NCBI GenBank assembly: GCA_042093735.1
Contig: JBELEM010000023.1
Location: 1 to 30,159 of the forward strand
Origin: Hellea sp042093735
GTDB lineage: Bacteria; Pseudomonadota; Alphaproteobacteria; Caulobacterales; Maricaulaceae
DNA: 30,159 nt
Reading direction: 5' to 3'
The notes under the pieces were generated by a model. The model was not told the origin of the DNA. It saw only the letters and a list, made by a program, of their open reading frames with translations, and did not search any database. Each line of letters begins with the position of its first letter. The first letter of the stretch is position 1. Shown here in pieces: positions 7,881-14,962 of this stretch. A program made the translations under genes and the position numbers.

Positions 7881-8303
7881 TTATTTTTTTGGCTTNNNNN
7901 NNNNNNNNNNNNNNNNNNNNNNNNNNNNNNNNNNNNNNNNNNNNNNNNNNNNNNNNNNNNNNNNNNNNNNNNNNNNNNNNNNNNNNNNNNNNNNNGGCTT
8001 GGCCGCTGCTTTTGCTTTAGGCTTGGCCGCTGCTTTTGCTTTAGGCTTGGCCGCTGCTTTTGCTTTAGGGGCTGATTTTTCAGACAGCCGCTCTTCAAGG
8101 TACTTCACACGAGCCGCTAGGTATCTATTTCTCCACTCAAGAGCATACGTTTCATCAGTGTCTGCTACATCTAAGGTATCACTTTTTGAAGTATCGCTTT
8201 TAACACTCTGATCAGGCTTTGGAGAGAATAATATCTTTCCTAGTATTAGTCCCAAAAGGGCCATGATAACCTCAGGCGCGTAACCCAGAAGAGTGTCTAA
8301 CAT
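7881..8303 (-). CDS. Membrane-anchored Lys/Ala/Pro-repeat protein, interrupted by assembly gap
   Basis: I do not recognise this gene by name. From the ATG at 8303 (GGAG ribosome site 6 nt upstream; the TTG four codons earlier is inside that site) it encodes a short N-terminal hydrophobic helix (about residues 6-26, YAPEVIMALLGLILGKILF), an acidic Asp/Ser/Thr linker, a probable coiled-coil or amphipathic helix (EWRNRYLAARVKYLEERLSE), and a basic tail of PKAKAAAK octapeptide repeats ending AAKPKK. Such tails resemble the histone-H1-like C-termini of AlgP and PhaF, which bind DNA or other polyanions, so a membrane-tethered polyanion binder is a fair guess and no more. The 100-N gap falls inside the repeat, so the true length is unknown. 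The frame is kept across the gap. Confidence 0.75.
   Translation of the reverse strand: MLDTLLGYAPEVIMALLGLILGKILFSPKPDQSVKSDTSKSDTLDVADTDETYALEWRNRYLAARVKYLEERLSEKSAPKAKAAAKPKAKAAAKPKAKAAAKXXXXXXXXXXXXXXXXXXXXXXXXXXXXXXXXXXKPKK
7896..7995. other. Assembly gap of 100 Ns
   Basis: Exactly 100 undetermined bases, the conventional placeholder for a gap of unknown size. It interrupts the 24-bp repeat array of the small basic-tail gene, which is probably why assembly failed here. The five bases left of it (GGCTT) equal the first five of a repeat unit, so the real missing length should be 19 plus a multiple of 24, or the arms may even overlap; 100 does not fit that series. Confidence 0.98.
7996..8067 (-). 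repeat. Three identical 24-bp tandem repeats encoding PKAKAAAK
   Basis: Units at 7996-8019, 8020-8043 and 8044-8067 are identical at the base level. Read leftward they encode the octapeptide PKAKAAAK. The array continues into the assembly gap, and a partial unit (7891-7895) reappears on the far side just before the stop codon. The units are far richer in G+C than the surrounding DNA. Perfect identity suggests recent expansion or active length variation. Confidence 0.92.
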
Positions 8304-8381
8304 TTTGATCTCCAATTTTATTTCAAATTATTAAGTTAATATAATATTCTATTAGTAAGATAATTTTGATTACTAACCAAC

Positions 8382-8417
8382 AGTTAATATTCAAAAATAC
8401 TGTTCTAAATATTAACT
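8382..8417. repeat. Inverted repeat at the 3' end of the nitronate monooxygenase gene
   Basis: AGTTAATATT (8382-8391) and AATATTAACT (8408-8417) are perfect 10-bp arms separated by 16 nt. The right arm covers the last codons just before the stop of the leftward nitronate monooxygenase gene. The pair could form an RNA hairpin ending that transcript, but it is very AT-rich and has no U tract, so a terminator role is only possible. Confidence 0.3.
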
Positions 8418-9364
8418 CTGGACTGCGCATCAGTATATTCAATTTTGAAAATATCGATTATCTCTTGCATTGATGGAGCATTATGTACTGAACCTACACC
8501 CTGTCCAGCGCCCCATATGTCTTTCCAAGCCTTAGCGTCCGTATTACCGCTAGACCCAAAATTCATTGAAGATTTATCTGCAGTTGGCAAATTAGCTGGA
8601 TCTAAACCGGCCTTTTCGATAGAGCCTTTTAAGTAATTACCATGTACTCCAGTAAATAAACTTGAATAAACTATATCCTCACCTGAACTATCTATGATTT
8701 CCTGTTTATAACCATCTACCGCATTTGCCTCTTTAGAAGCTATAAACCGTGTCCCTATATATGCCAGATCAGCTCCTATAGCTAAAGCACCTGCGACTGA
8801 TCCTCCCGTAGATATCGAACCTGATAAAAGCAACGGGCCATCATGAAACTGGCGTATTTCAGGGATTAAAGCAAAAGGCGATAATCGACCTGCGTGCCCC
8901 CCTGCCCCAGAACAAACAGCTATTAACCCGTCGGCACCCATTGATAGAGCTTTTTTAGAATGACGAATATTTACCACATCATGCAGGATGATACCACCGT
9001 AACTATGTGTCGAATCATAAACATCCTGATTTGCTTGCAAACTGGTTATAATAATTGGAACTTCGTGCTTTCTGCAAACTTCATTATCATGATCTAAACG
9101 GTTATTAGAAGGGTGACAAATCTGATTCACAGCAAAAGGAGCAACCTTTTTTCCGGGGTTGTCTTTTTGATACTGTTCTAACTCCAACTTTATTCTGACT
9201 ATCCATTTTTCAAGCTCATCAGCTGGCCTTGCATTTAATGCTGGAAAGGAACCAACTATACCTGCCTTGCATTGAGCGATAACAAGCTCAGGGCCTGATA
9301 CAATGAACATTGGTGCAGCTACAATGGGCATTTCTAAATTTTGCAGTATTGGAGGCAATGACAT
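8405..9364 (-). CDS. Nitronate monooxygenase / 2-nitropropane dioxygenase-like flavoprotein
   Basis: A 319-residue TIM-barrel FMN enzyme. It opens with PIVAAPMFIVSGPELVIAQCKAGIVGSFPAL, typical of the family, has GAGGHAGR with the His that acts as base in nitronate monooxygenases, and closes the phosphate site with SGSISTGGSVAGALAIGADLAYIGTRF. Members oxidise alkyl nitronates; many homologues have other or unknown roles, so the class is secure but the substrate is not. An AAGGAT ribosome site precedes the ATG by about 5 nt. Upstream lies an operator-like dyad matching that of the SDR operon, suggesting co-regulation. It follows an M20 amidohydrolase gene by 63 nt on the same strand but probably has its own promoter. 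Confidence 0.85.
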   Translation of the reverse strand: MSLPPILQNLEMPIVAAPMFIVSGPELVIAQCKAGIVGSFPALNARPADELEKWIVRIKLELEQYQKDNPGKKVAPFAVNQICHPSNNRLDHDNEVCRKHEVPIIITSLQANQDVYDSTHSYGGIILHDVVNIRHSKKALSMGADGLIAVCSGAGGHAGRLSPFALIPEIRQFHDGPLLLSGSISTGGSVAGALAIGADLAYIGTRFIASKEANAVDGYKQEIIDSSGEDIVYSSLFTGVHGNYLKGSIEKAGLDPANLPTADKSSMNFGSSGNTDAKAWKDIWGAGQGVGSVHNAPSMQEIIDIFKIEYTDAQSRVNI

Positions 9365-9388
9365 AAACTATCCTTTAAGAAATTTTGC

Positions 9389-9406
9389 TATGCAATTAAA
9401 TGCATA
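9389..9406. promoter_or_regulatory. 18-bp operator-like dyad upstream of nitronate monooxygenase gene
   Basis: TATGCAATTAAATGCATA has 6-bp arms (TATGCA/TGCATA) around a 6-bp AT-rich centre. It matches the dyad at 7768-7785 at 14 of 18 positions and lies exactly 24 nt upstream of its gene's start codon, as that one does. It falls in the 63-nt space between the M20 amidohydrolase stop and the nitronate monooxygenase start. The binding protein is unknown. Confidence 0.55.
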
Positions 9407-9427
9407 TGAGCAGAAGTCCAGAAAAAA

Positions 9428-10705
9428 CTACTCATTAAACAAACTTGTTACAGTTTTAGTCATAGTTTTTACTCCAACAGGAATAGCTATAGTTGAATTT
9501 GGTTTAAAAAACGGTGAATGCAACGAGGGCATTTGCCTGCCCTCTTGTCTAGCATTTTCAAATTCAATAGGATCAGCTGCGCCAAGCCAATAAATCAAAC
9601 CCGGCACCTTTTCAGATGTTCTTCCATAGCGTCCAAAGTCTTCTCCTCCCATGACAGGGGGAGTAGATAAAACGTTCTCGCTACCAATTACCTCACTCAT
9701 AAAATTTATTGCTTTAGATGATAACTTTGGGTCGTTAAATGTTGCCGGTGTATATTCATTTTGCAACTCAACAACTGGCAATTTATCAATTGGCAAACCA
9801 GCAACACGTCCCATATTTTCAGCAATTCTTCGAATAGAATTTAGCAACATGTTTCGGGTTTCATCCGAGTATGACCTAACTGTAAGCTGAAGCTTAACTT
9901 GCTCGCCGATTATATTATGCTTAGCCCCTCCGTGAATTGAACCCACTGTCACTACAGCAGAGTCTTGAGCATCCACTTCCCGCGCTACTATTGTTTGTAA
10001 TGCGAGAACAATTTGCGAAGCTAAAACTATAGGGTCTTTTGTTGTTTGCGGGTATGCACCGTGACCGCCTACTCCCTTAACTGTGATATCAACTGAGTCT
10101 ACATTAGCTAATGCATAGCCTGATGTAATACCAACTTTACCAGCCGGCATGGCGGAATTAACGTGAAGTGCTAGATTGTATTCAGGCACAGGAAATTTCT
10201 CAAATAAACCGTATTTTAACATGTCTTTAGCACCATGACTAATCTCCTCAGCAGGCTGAAGTATCATTATAAGAGTGCCAGACCATTTATCTTGGTTGTT
10301 TATCATTTCGATGGCAGTCCCAAGAAAAGTTGTCATATGTACATCATGTCCACATGCATGCATGACCGGATGTAAATCTCCAAAACGATCTTTTTTTACT
10401 ACCTTACTCGCGAAACTTAGACCCGTTGTCTCTAAAACAGGCAGACCATCCATATCCGCTCTCACCATTATAGCTTTTCCTGGGCCATTTTTTAGTACAG
10501 AAACAACTCCCGTACCGCCAAAACCTCTATGAACTTCAAAGCCCAAATTATCCATTTTATCTGCAAGATAATTCGCAGTTTCATTTTCCATATTCGATAA
10601 CTCAGGGTTGGCGTGTAGGTGTTTATAAACATCCATAAGGCTTTCTGCTCTTGCAGGCAGAGCCATACAAAAACATCCGATGAGGGCTAATTTTAAAAAA
10701 TTCAT
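9428..10705 (-). CDS. Periplasmic M20 family amidohydrolase (IAA-amino acid/hippurate hydrolase-like)
   Basis: A 425-residue protein with a type I signal peptide (hydrophobic stretch then ALPARA, cut before ES), so probably periplasmic. The M20D signature is complete: MRADMDGLP, MHACGHDVHM (metal ligands Cys and His), LQPAEEISHGA (catalytic and ligand Glu pair), ALHV, the dimerisation-domain HGAYPQ segment with active-site His, and MGGEDFGRY plus LHSPFF at the end. Such enzymes split N-acyl amino acids (acetyl, benzoyl, indoleacetyl) to acid and amino acid; the acyl group here is unknown. The gene is divergent from an M28 lipoprotein peptidase gene across 95 nt, and the two may form a periplasmic peptide or amide scavenging pair. 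Confidence 0.9.
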   Translation of the reverse strand: MNFLKLALIGCFCMALPARAESLMDVYKHLHANPELSNMENETANYLADKMDNLGFEVHRGFGGTGVVSVLKNGPGKAIMVRADMDGLPVLETTGLSFASKVVKKDRFGDLHPVMHACGHDVHMTTFLGTAIEMINNQDKWSGTLIMILQPAEEISHGAKDMLKYGLFEKFPVPEYNLALHVNSAMPAGKVGITSGYALANVDSVDITVKGVGGHGAYPQTTKDPIVLASQIVLALQTIVAREVDAQDSAVVTVGSIHGGAKHNIIGEQVKLQLTVRSYSDETRNMLLNSIRRIAENMGRVAGLPIDKLPVVELQNEYTPATFNDPKLSSKAINFMSEVIGSENVLSTPPVMGGEDFGRYGRTSEKVPGLIYWLGAADPIEFENARQEGRQMPSLHSPFFKPNSTIAIPVGVKTMTKTVTSLFNE

Positions 10706-10800
10706 AATATCTACCTAAGTTGACAATCGCTTTAAGGCTTTTAGTTTTACTGTAATATGATTAGTCAGTTAATAATAATTTACAATGAAAAAGGCATTCA

Positions 10801-12477
10801 ATGATGAAAATCCTAATAACCACACTTACTCTAAGCTTAATGTTTTCTTTAACTGTTGGCTGCTCTAAGTTCTCTGAAACTCTTGATGTCGTCTCCTCAG
10901 GTGAAATAACAGAACAAGACTTAAGCTTAAGGATTAAAGAATTATCGTCTGATAATTTTGAGGGAAGAGCACCTGGTACACCGGGCGGCATTGCTGCATC
11001 GCAATACATTGCTGATGAAATGAACTCAATTGGGCTAATACCCATGGGTTCTGATGGATCATACTTTCAATCTGTAGAATTAACAGCACAAACTCTGTTG
11101 CCCAACTCTCAAATGAACATAAACTTTGATAGGGAAAGTGTTTTTGATGGAAATGATAAAAAAAATTCAGTTTATTGGACTAAAAGGTTAAATGAAAATA
11201 TAGATATAAAAAGTAGTGAATTAGTCTTTGTGGGCTACGGCATTAATGCTCCTGAATATAATTGGAACGATTATTCTGAAATTGATGTAAAAGGCAAAAC
11301 GGTCTTAATTCTTATAAATGATCCAGGATTTGCAACTCAGGACGAAACGCTCTTCAAGGGCAATTCAATGACGTATTATGGTCGGTGGACATATAAATAT
11401 GAAGAAGCCGCAAGGCAGGGTGCAGCAGCAGCTATTATCATTCATGAAACAGCACCGGCATCTTATGGTTGGCAAGTTGTATCTGGCTCGTGGTCTGGAG
11501 AGCAATATGATCTTGTAAGACCGGATAAAGGGGCATCTAGAACTGCTCTGGAAGGCTGGATGACTTACAGTAAAACAGAGGAATTACTCTTAAAAGCAGG
11601 ACTCAAACTTAAGGACTTAGAAGCGAATGCGACAGAAAATAACTTTAAAGCACTATCAATTCCAAGACTGACATTATCTGCCTCTCTAAAACAAAACATT
11701 AAAACTACAGTATCAAGGAACGTGGCTGGTGGTGTAATAGGCTCAAAATACCCAGAGGATTTCGTATTATATATGGCTCATTGGGACCACCTTGGTATGA
11801 ATTTAGAAATCGAAGGTCCTGATAAGATTTATAATGGCGCCGTTGACAATGCTACAGGAACCGCGGCCATTATTGAAATAGCAGAGGCATTTAAGACCGG
11901 CATTCAGCCAGAAAGATCTGCCTTATTTTTAGCTGTTACCGCGGAAGAGTCTGGTCTTTTAGGGTCCGCTTACTATGCCGAGGAACCACTAGTACCGCTC
12001 AAAAACACTATAGCTGGTATAAACATCGATGCTATGCTTCCATTAGGAAGAACAAAAGATATGAAAGTTATTGGTTACGGAGCCTCTGAATTAGAAGACC
12101 TACTAGAGAGCACTTTAGATCGTAGGAATATGTATATTGTTCCAGATGACAAGCCTGAGGCCGGTTACTACTATCGTTCAGATCACATAAGCCTAGCAAA
12201 AAAAGGGGTTCCGATGCTTTACGCTGACCCAGGAAATGAACATGAGGATTATGGCCTTATATTTGGAGAGGATTTTTCTGATGATTATACTAAAAACCGA
12301 TACCACAAACCAGCCGATGAATATAATGATACTTGGGACTTATCCGGCATAAAACAAACTTCTGAAATACTATACGAACTTGGTTATAATTTGGCTAATT
12401 CAACCATGTGGCCCAATTGGTACGAAGGAACAGAATTCAGATCTCTCAGAACAAAAATGATGAACTCTGAAGAGTAA
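10801..12477 (+). CDS. M28 family zinc aminopeptidase, lipoprotein
   Basis: A 558-residue exported peptidase. The N-terminus is a lipoprotein signal (hydrophobic core, TVGC with Cys21; the -3 Thr is less usual). A PA-type insert (FVGYGINAPEYNWNDY to about residue 190) precedes the M28 catalytic domain, which has all five zinc ligands and the general base: His327 (HWDH), Asp349 (VDNA), Glu382-Glu383, Asp410 (NIDAM) and His462 (SDH). It should remove N-terminal residues from peptides at the cell envelope. Two ATGs are adjacent (10801 and 10804), with AAGG 6 nt before the first. It is the first of four rightward genes (peptidase, glycosyltransferase, GST, VOC protein) with gaps of 4 nt or overlaps. 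Confidence 0.92.
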   Translation: MMKILITTLTLSLMFSLTVGCSKFSETLDVVSSGEITEQDLSLRIKELSSDNFEGRAPGTPGGIAASQYIADEMNSIGLIPMGSDGSYFQSVELTAQTLLPNSQMNINFDRESVFDGNDKKNSVYWTKRLNENIDIKSSELVFVGYGINAPEYNWNDYSEIDVKGKTVLILINDPGFATQDETLFKGNSMTYYGRWTYKYEEAARQGAAAAIIIHETAPASYGWQVVSGSWSGEQYDLVRPDKGASRTALEGWMTYSKTEELLLKAGLKLKDLEANATENNFKALSIPRLTLSASLKQNIKTTVSRNVAGGVIGSKYPEDFVLYMAHWDHLGMNLEIEGPDKIYNGAVDNATGTAAIIEIAEAFKTGIQPERSALFLAVTAEESGLLGSAYYAEEPLVPLKNTIAGINIDAMLPLGRTKDMKVIGYGASELEDLLESTLDRRNMYIVPDDKPEAGYYYRSDHISLAKKGVPMLYADPGNEHEDYGLIFGEDFSDDYTKNRYHKPADEYNDTWDLSGIKQTSEILYELGYNLANSTMWPNWYEGTEFRSLRTKMMNSEE

Positions 12478-12481
12478 TATT

Positions 12482-13210
12482 ATGCAAACAATTATCTGCA
12501 TGAAATGGGGGGATAGATATGGTCCCGAGTTTGTTAATCGCCTATACCATAGCATTCTGCGGCATACTAAAAGGAAAACTAGACTCGTATGTTTTACAGA
12601 TAACCCTAAGGGTATCGATGCTGACATTATAACAACAAGTATTCCAGATATTAACCTACCCAAAAACTATATCGAAACTCCATGGCGCAAACTCACTATG
12701 TGGAAGTATCCACTTTTAGATTTGAGCGGAGATATTCTTTTTCTCGATCTTGATTTGGTAATAACTGGTAATATTGATGACTTATTTGATTATAAACCAG
12801 GGAAGTATTGTGTAATTGAAAATTGGACGCAAATCGGGAAAAACATAGGAAATACGTCGTGTTTTAGGTTCCCATCGGGTAAATATTCACACATATATGA
12901 AAAAATAAATCTTCACCCACATAAAATTTTAAATAATTACAGAATAGAACAAGTATATATATCTAAAGTAATACCCAACATGGTATTTTGGCCAAGTGAA
13001 TGGTGCTTAAGTTTTAAACATAATATAATTCCCAAATGGCCAATAAATTTTTTAAAGAAACCCAACTTACCCAAACATGCACGGATTGTTGCTTTTACAG
13101 GAAAGCCAGATCAAGATGAGGCATTGTTAGGAATTTGGCCCTCTCCATGGTATAAAAAGATCTACAAATACATAAAACCTGCAAGCTGGATTTCAGATTA
13201 TTGGAAATAA
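12482..13210 (+). CDS. Glycosyltransferase (GT-A type, GT8-like)
   Basis: A 242-residue protein beginning IICMKWGDRYGPEFVNRLY, then LVCFTDNPKGIDADI, ETPWRKLTMWKYPLLDLSGDI and LFLDLDLVITGNIDDLF. The DLDL stretch is the metal- and nucleotide-sugar-binding DxD of GT-A glycosyltransferases. The remainder (VIENWTQ, FRFPSGKY, WPSEWCLSFKH) fits a family common in marine bacteria that is usually annotated only as glycosyltransferase. The acceptor is unknown. It has no signal peptide and is probably cytosolic. It starts 4 nt after the M28 peptidase gene; the junction TAATATTATG is repeated exactly at its own 3' end before the GST gene, and neither has a clear ribosome site, so coupling is likely. Confidence 0.75.
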   Translation: MQTIICMKWGDRYGPEFVNRLYHSILRHTKRKTRLVCFTDNPKGIDADIITTSIPDINLPKNYIETPWRKLTMWKYPLLDLSGDILFLDLDLVITGNIDDLFDYKPGKYCVIENWTQIGKNIGNTSCFRFPSGKYSHIYEKINLHPHKILNNYRIEQVYISKVIPNMVFWPSEWCLSFKHNIIPKWPINFLKKPNLPKHARIVAFTGKPDQDEALLGIWPSPWYKKIYKYIKPASWISDYWK

Positions 13211-13214
13211 TATT

Positions 13215-13850
13215 ATGATAACTATTCATCACCTAAATAATTCACGTTCCCAAAGAATACTGTGGCTTCTTGAAGAACTAGAAGTAAATTACAATATAAA
13301 GCACTATCAAAGAGACACCACTACAAACAGGGCACCTGAAGAACTTAAATCAATACACCCCTTAGGTAAATCTCCAGTTATTGAAGATGGTCAATTAATA
13401 ATTGCAGAAACTGGGGCAATAATTGAATATTTATTGAGTAAATATGATAAAAATAAATTTTTACCAAAAAAAACAGATAGGTCTTACAACAGTTATATTC
13501 ATTTTTTACATTTTGCTGAAGGGTCTGCAATGCTTCCCCTATTACTTTCACTTTTCACAGGTTTCCTCGGCGAAGCAGGCAAGCCACTACAGCCTATGAT
13601 ATCAAGTGAAATAAAAAAAGTACTAGATTATTGCGAACAACAACTAACTAAATATGAATATTTTGCAGGTGACAAAATTACCGGAGCTGACATTCAAATG
13701 ATCTTTCCTCTAGAAGCGGCAAAATCTAAAGGTTTGCTATCTGAATATGATGCCTGTAATGATTATGTTAACAAAATTCACAAAAGAAAAGCTTATATTT
13801 CAGCCTTAGAAGCCGGTGGCACATACGCTTATGGACCAGAAAATGACTGA
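13215..13850 (+). CDS. Glutathione S-transferase
   Basis: A 211-residue cytosolic GST. The thioredoxin-like N-terminal domain has HLNNSRSQRILWLLEEL with a candidate catalytic Ser at residue 10 or 12, the HPLGKSPVIEDG cis-proline loop, and ETGAIIEYLLSKY, whose Glu-Thr pair binds the glutathione gamma-glutamyl group. The helical C-terminal domain carries GDKITGADIQMIFPLEA, the N-capping box. It probably conjugates glutathione to electrophiles; partner and substrate are unknown. It sits 4 nt after a glycosyltransferase gene and overlaps a VOC-fold gene by 8 nt. Confidence 0.9.
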   Translation: MITIHHLNNSRSQRILWLLEELEVNYNIKHYQRDTTTNRAPEELKSIHPLGKSPVIEDGQLIIAETGAIIEYLLSKYDKNKFLPKKTDRSYNSYIHFLHFAEGSAMLPLLLSLFTGFLGEAGKPLQPMISSEIKKVLDYCEQQLTKYEYFAGDKITGADIQMIFPLEAAKSKGLLSEYDACNDYVNKIHKRKAYISALEAGGTYAYGPEND

Positions 13851-14328
13851 TTTTCTTAAAGTTACAACTGAGCCAGGTGAAAAGGTAGATGTGCATAAAA
13901 ACAAAGCAAAAAGAGCTATATTTCATTTAGCATATCCAATGAAAAACAAGGAGGAAACGAGATTATTTTATACTAATATTTTAGGGTGCTCGACTGGACG
14001 CGAGGCAAAAACATGGATCGATTTCAATTTTTTTGGTAATCAACTGAGCTTTCATTTATCTGAAAATAGCTACTTATCAAATGAACCAACCAACCTTGTA
14101 GACGGTAAAGATATACCTGTTCGTCACTTTGGGGCGGTTTTAGAATGGAATGATTGGCACACACTCAAAGACCGTTTAATATCTAAAGATTTAAGCTTTA
14201 TAATTGAGCCTTACATAAGGTTTAAAAACCAAAAGGGCGAACAAGCAACGATGTTTTTTAATGACCCATCAGGAAATGCTATCGAGTTCAAAAGCTTTAA
14301 GTATCAATCACAAATATTTGAAAAATAA
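13843..14328 (+). CDS. VOC (glyoxalase/dioxygenase) superfamily protein
   Basis: About 161 residues with the two-module VOC fold: AIFHLAYPMKNKEETRLFYTNILG (first metal His), VRHFGAVLEWNDW (second His), and FFNDPSGNAIEFKSF (closing Glu ligand). This H-H-E set suits a metal-dependent dioxygenase or lyase; many relatives are annotated as glyoxalase-like or bleomycin-resistance-like, and the reaction cannot be assigned. I chose the ATG at 13843, which overlaps the GST stop codon region (ATGACTGA) and has GGA 7 nt before it. An upstream in-frame GTG (13816) would lengthen the overlap to 35 nt and is less likely. Its link to a GST suggests detoxification. Confidence 0.8.
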   Translation: MTDFLKVTTEPGEKVDVHKNKAKRAIFHLAYPMKNKEETRLFYTNILGCSTGREAKTWIDFNFFGNQLSFHLSENSYLSNEPTNLVDGKDIPVRHFGAVLEWNDWHTLKDRLISKDLSFIIEPYIRFKNQKGEQATMFFNDPSGNAIEFKSFKYQSQIFEK

Positions 14329-14334
14329 CAATAA

Positions 14335-14961
14335 TTATTTTAAAGACTTGAATTCTCCATTACTATTCATAATGCTCAACTCTCTGTTTGATACTGAAAA
14401 ATGACTTCCCAACAATTCAAGTTGCCCAGAATTTACAGCTTCTTCGACAAATTTATAAGTCATTAAATTTCTTAATGACTGCCTAACTCCCTCATGCTCC
14501 ATTTCTATTTGTAACTTTTCCTTGGGTATATGCTGCTGAATTAACTTTTCACGGACTTCGTTAAAAACAGAAACCCACTTTCCTACATATCCAGAAGCAT
14601 TGTAGCCCATACCATCAAGACAACCCTTAATGCCTCCACAAGCTTCATGCCCAATAACTATAACAACCTCTACCTTAAGGGCCATCACCGCATACTCGAC
14701 AGCGGCCAAAGTACCATAAGAACTACCTAAACTATCAACACTTGGCACAATATTTGCTACGTTTTGGTGTTCAAATATATCACCTGGGTTTACATTAAAA
14801 ATATCTGAAGGATTTACTCTACTATCAGAGCAGCAAATTACCATAATTTTAGGTTTTTGACCATTAATAATGAGATCTTGATATAGATCTCTTTGCAGTT
14901 TGGCCTTACCTGATATAAAGTTTCTATACCCTGAAAATAATTTTTCTTTATATGTGTTCAT
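14335..14961 (-). CDS. Beta-class carbonic anhydrase
   Basis: A 208-residue enzyme interconverting carbon dioxide and bicarbonate in the cytosol. The zinc site is complete: Cys44, Asp46 and Arg48 in CCSDSR, and His105 and Cys108 in GHEACGG. Length is normal for the bacterial class. The gene starts 1 nt after the stop of a sugar dehydrogenase gene, so it is part of the leftward tpiA operon. It converges with the VOC gene, with only 6 nt between the stops; the short AT-rich junction shows no convincing terminator. Confidence 0.95.
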   Translation of the reverse strand: MNTYKEKLFSGYRNFISGKAKLQRDLYQDLIINGQKPKIMVICCSDSRVNPSDIFNVNPGDIFEHQNVANIVPSVDSLGSSYGTLAAVEYAVMALKVEVVIVIGHEACGGIKGCLDGMGYNASGYVGKWVSVFNEVREKLIQQHIPKEKLQIEMEHEGVRQSLRNLMTYKFVEEAVNSGQLELLGSHFSVSNRELSIMNSNGEFKSLK

Positions 14962-14962
14962 A

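Noticed and set aside
7996..8067. Short perfect repeats that might be read as a CRISPR array
   Set aside because: The 24-bp units are directly tandem with no spacers and lie in frame within a gene encoding PKAKAAAK octapeptides.
7999..8211. Rightward open frame of Ala/Leu/Gly-rich protein across the repeat
   Set aside because: It is the complement of the Lys/Ala repeat gene. The leftward frame has a GGAG ribosome site, a plausible protein layout and the natural stop beyond the gap.
10720..10761. TTGACA at 10720-10725 as promoter of the M28 operon
   Set aside because: No acceptable -10 hexamer lies 16-18 nt downstream; the better TATGAT (10756-10761) is about 30 nt away. It may still be a promoter with a poor -10, but I could not support it.
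14329..14340. Terminator between the convergent VOC and carbonic anhydrase genes
   Set aside because: AATAATTATT is palindromic but only AT pairs, without a GC stem; too weak to call.
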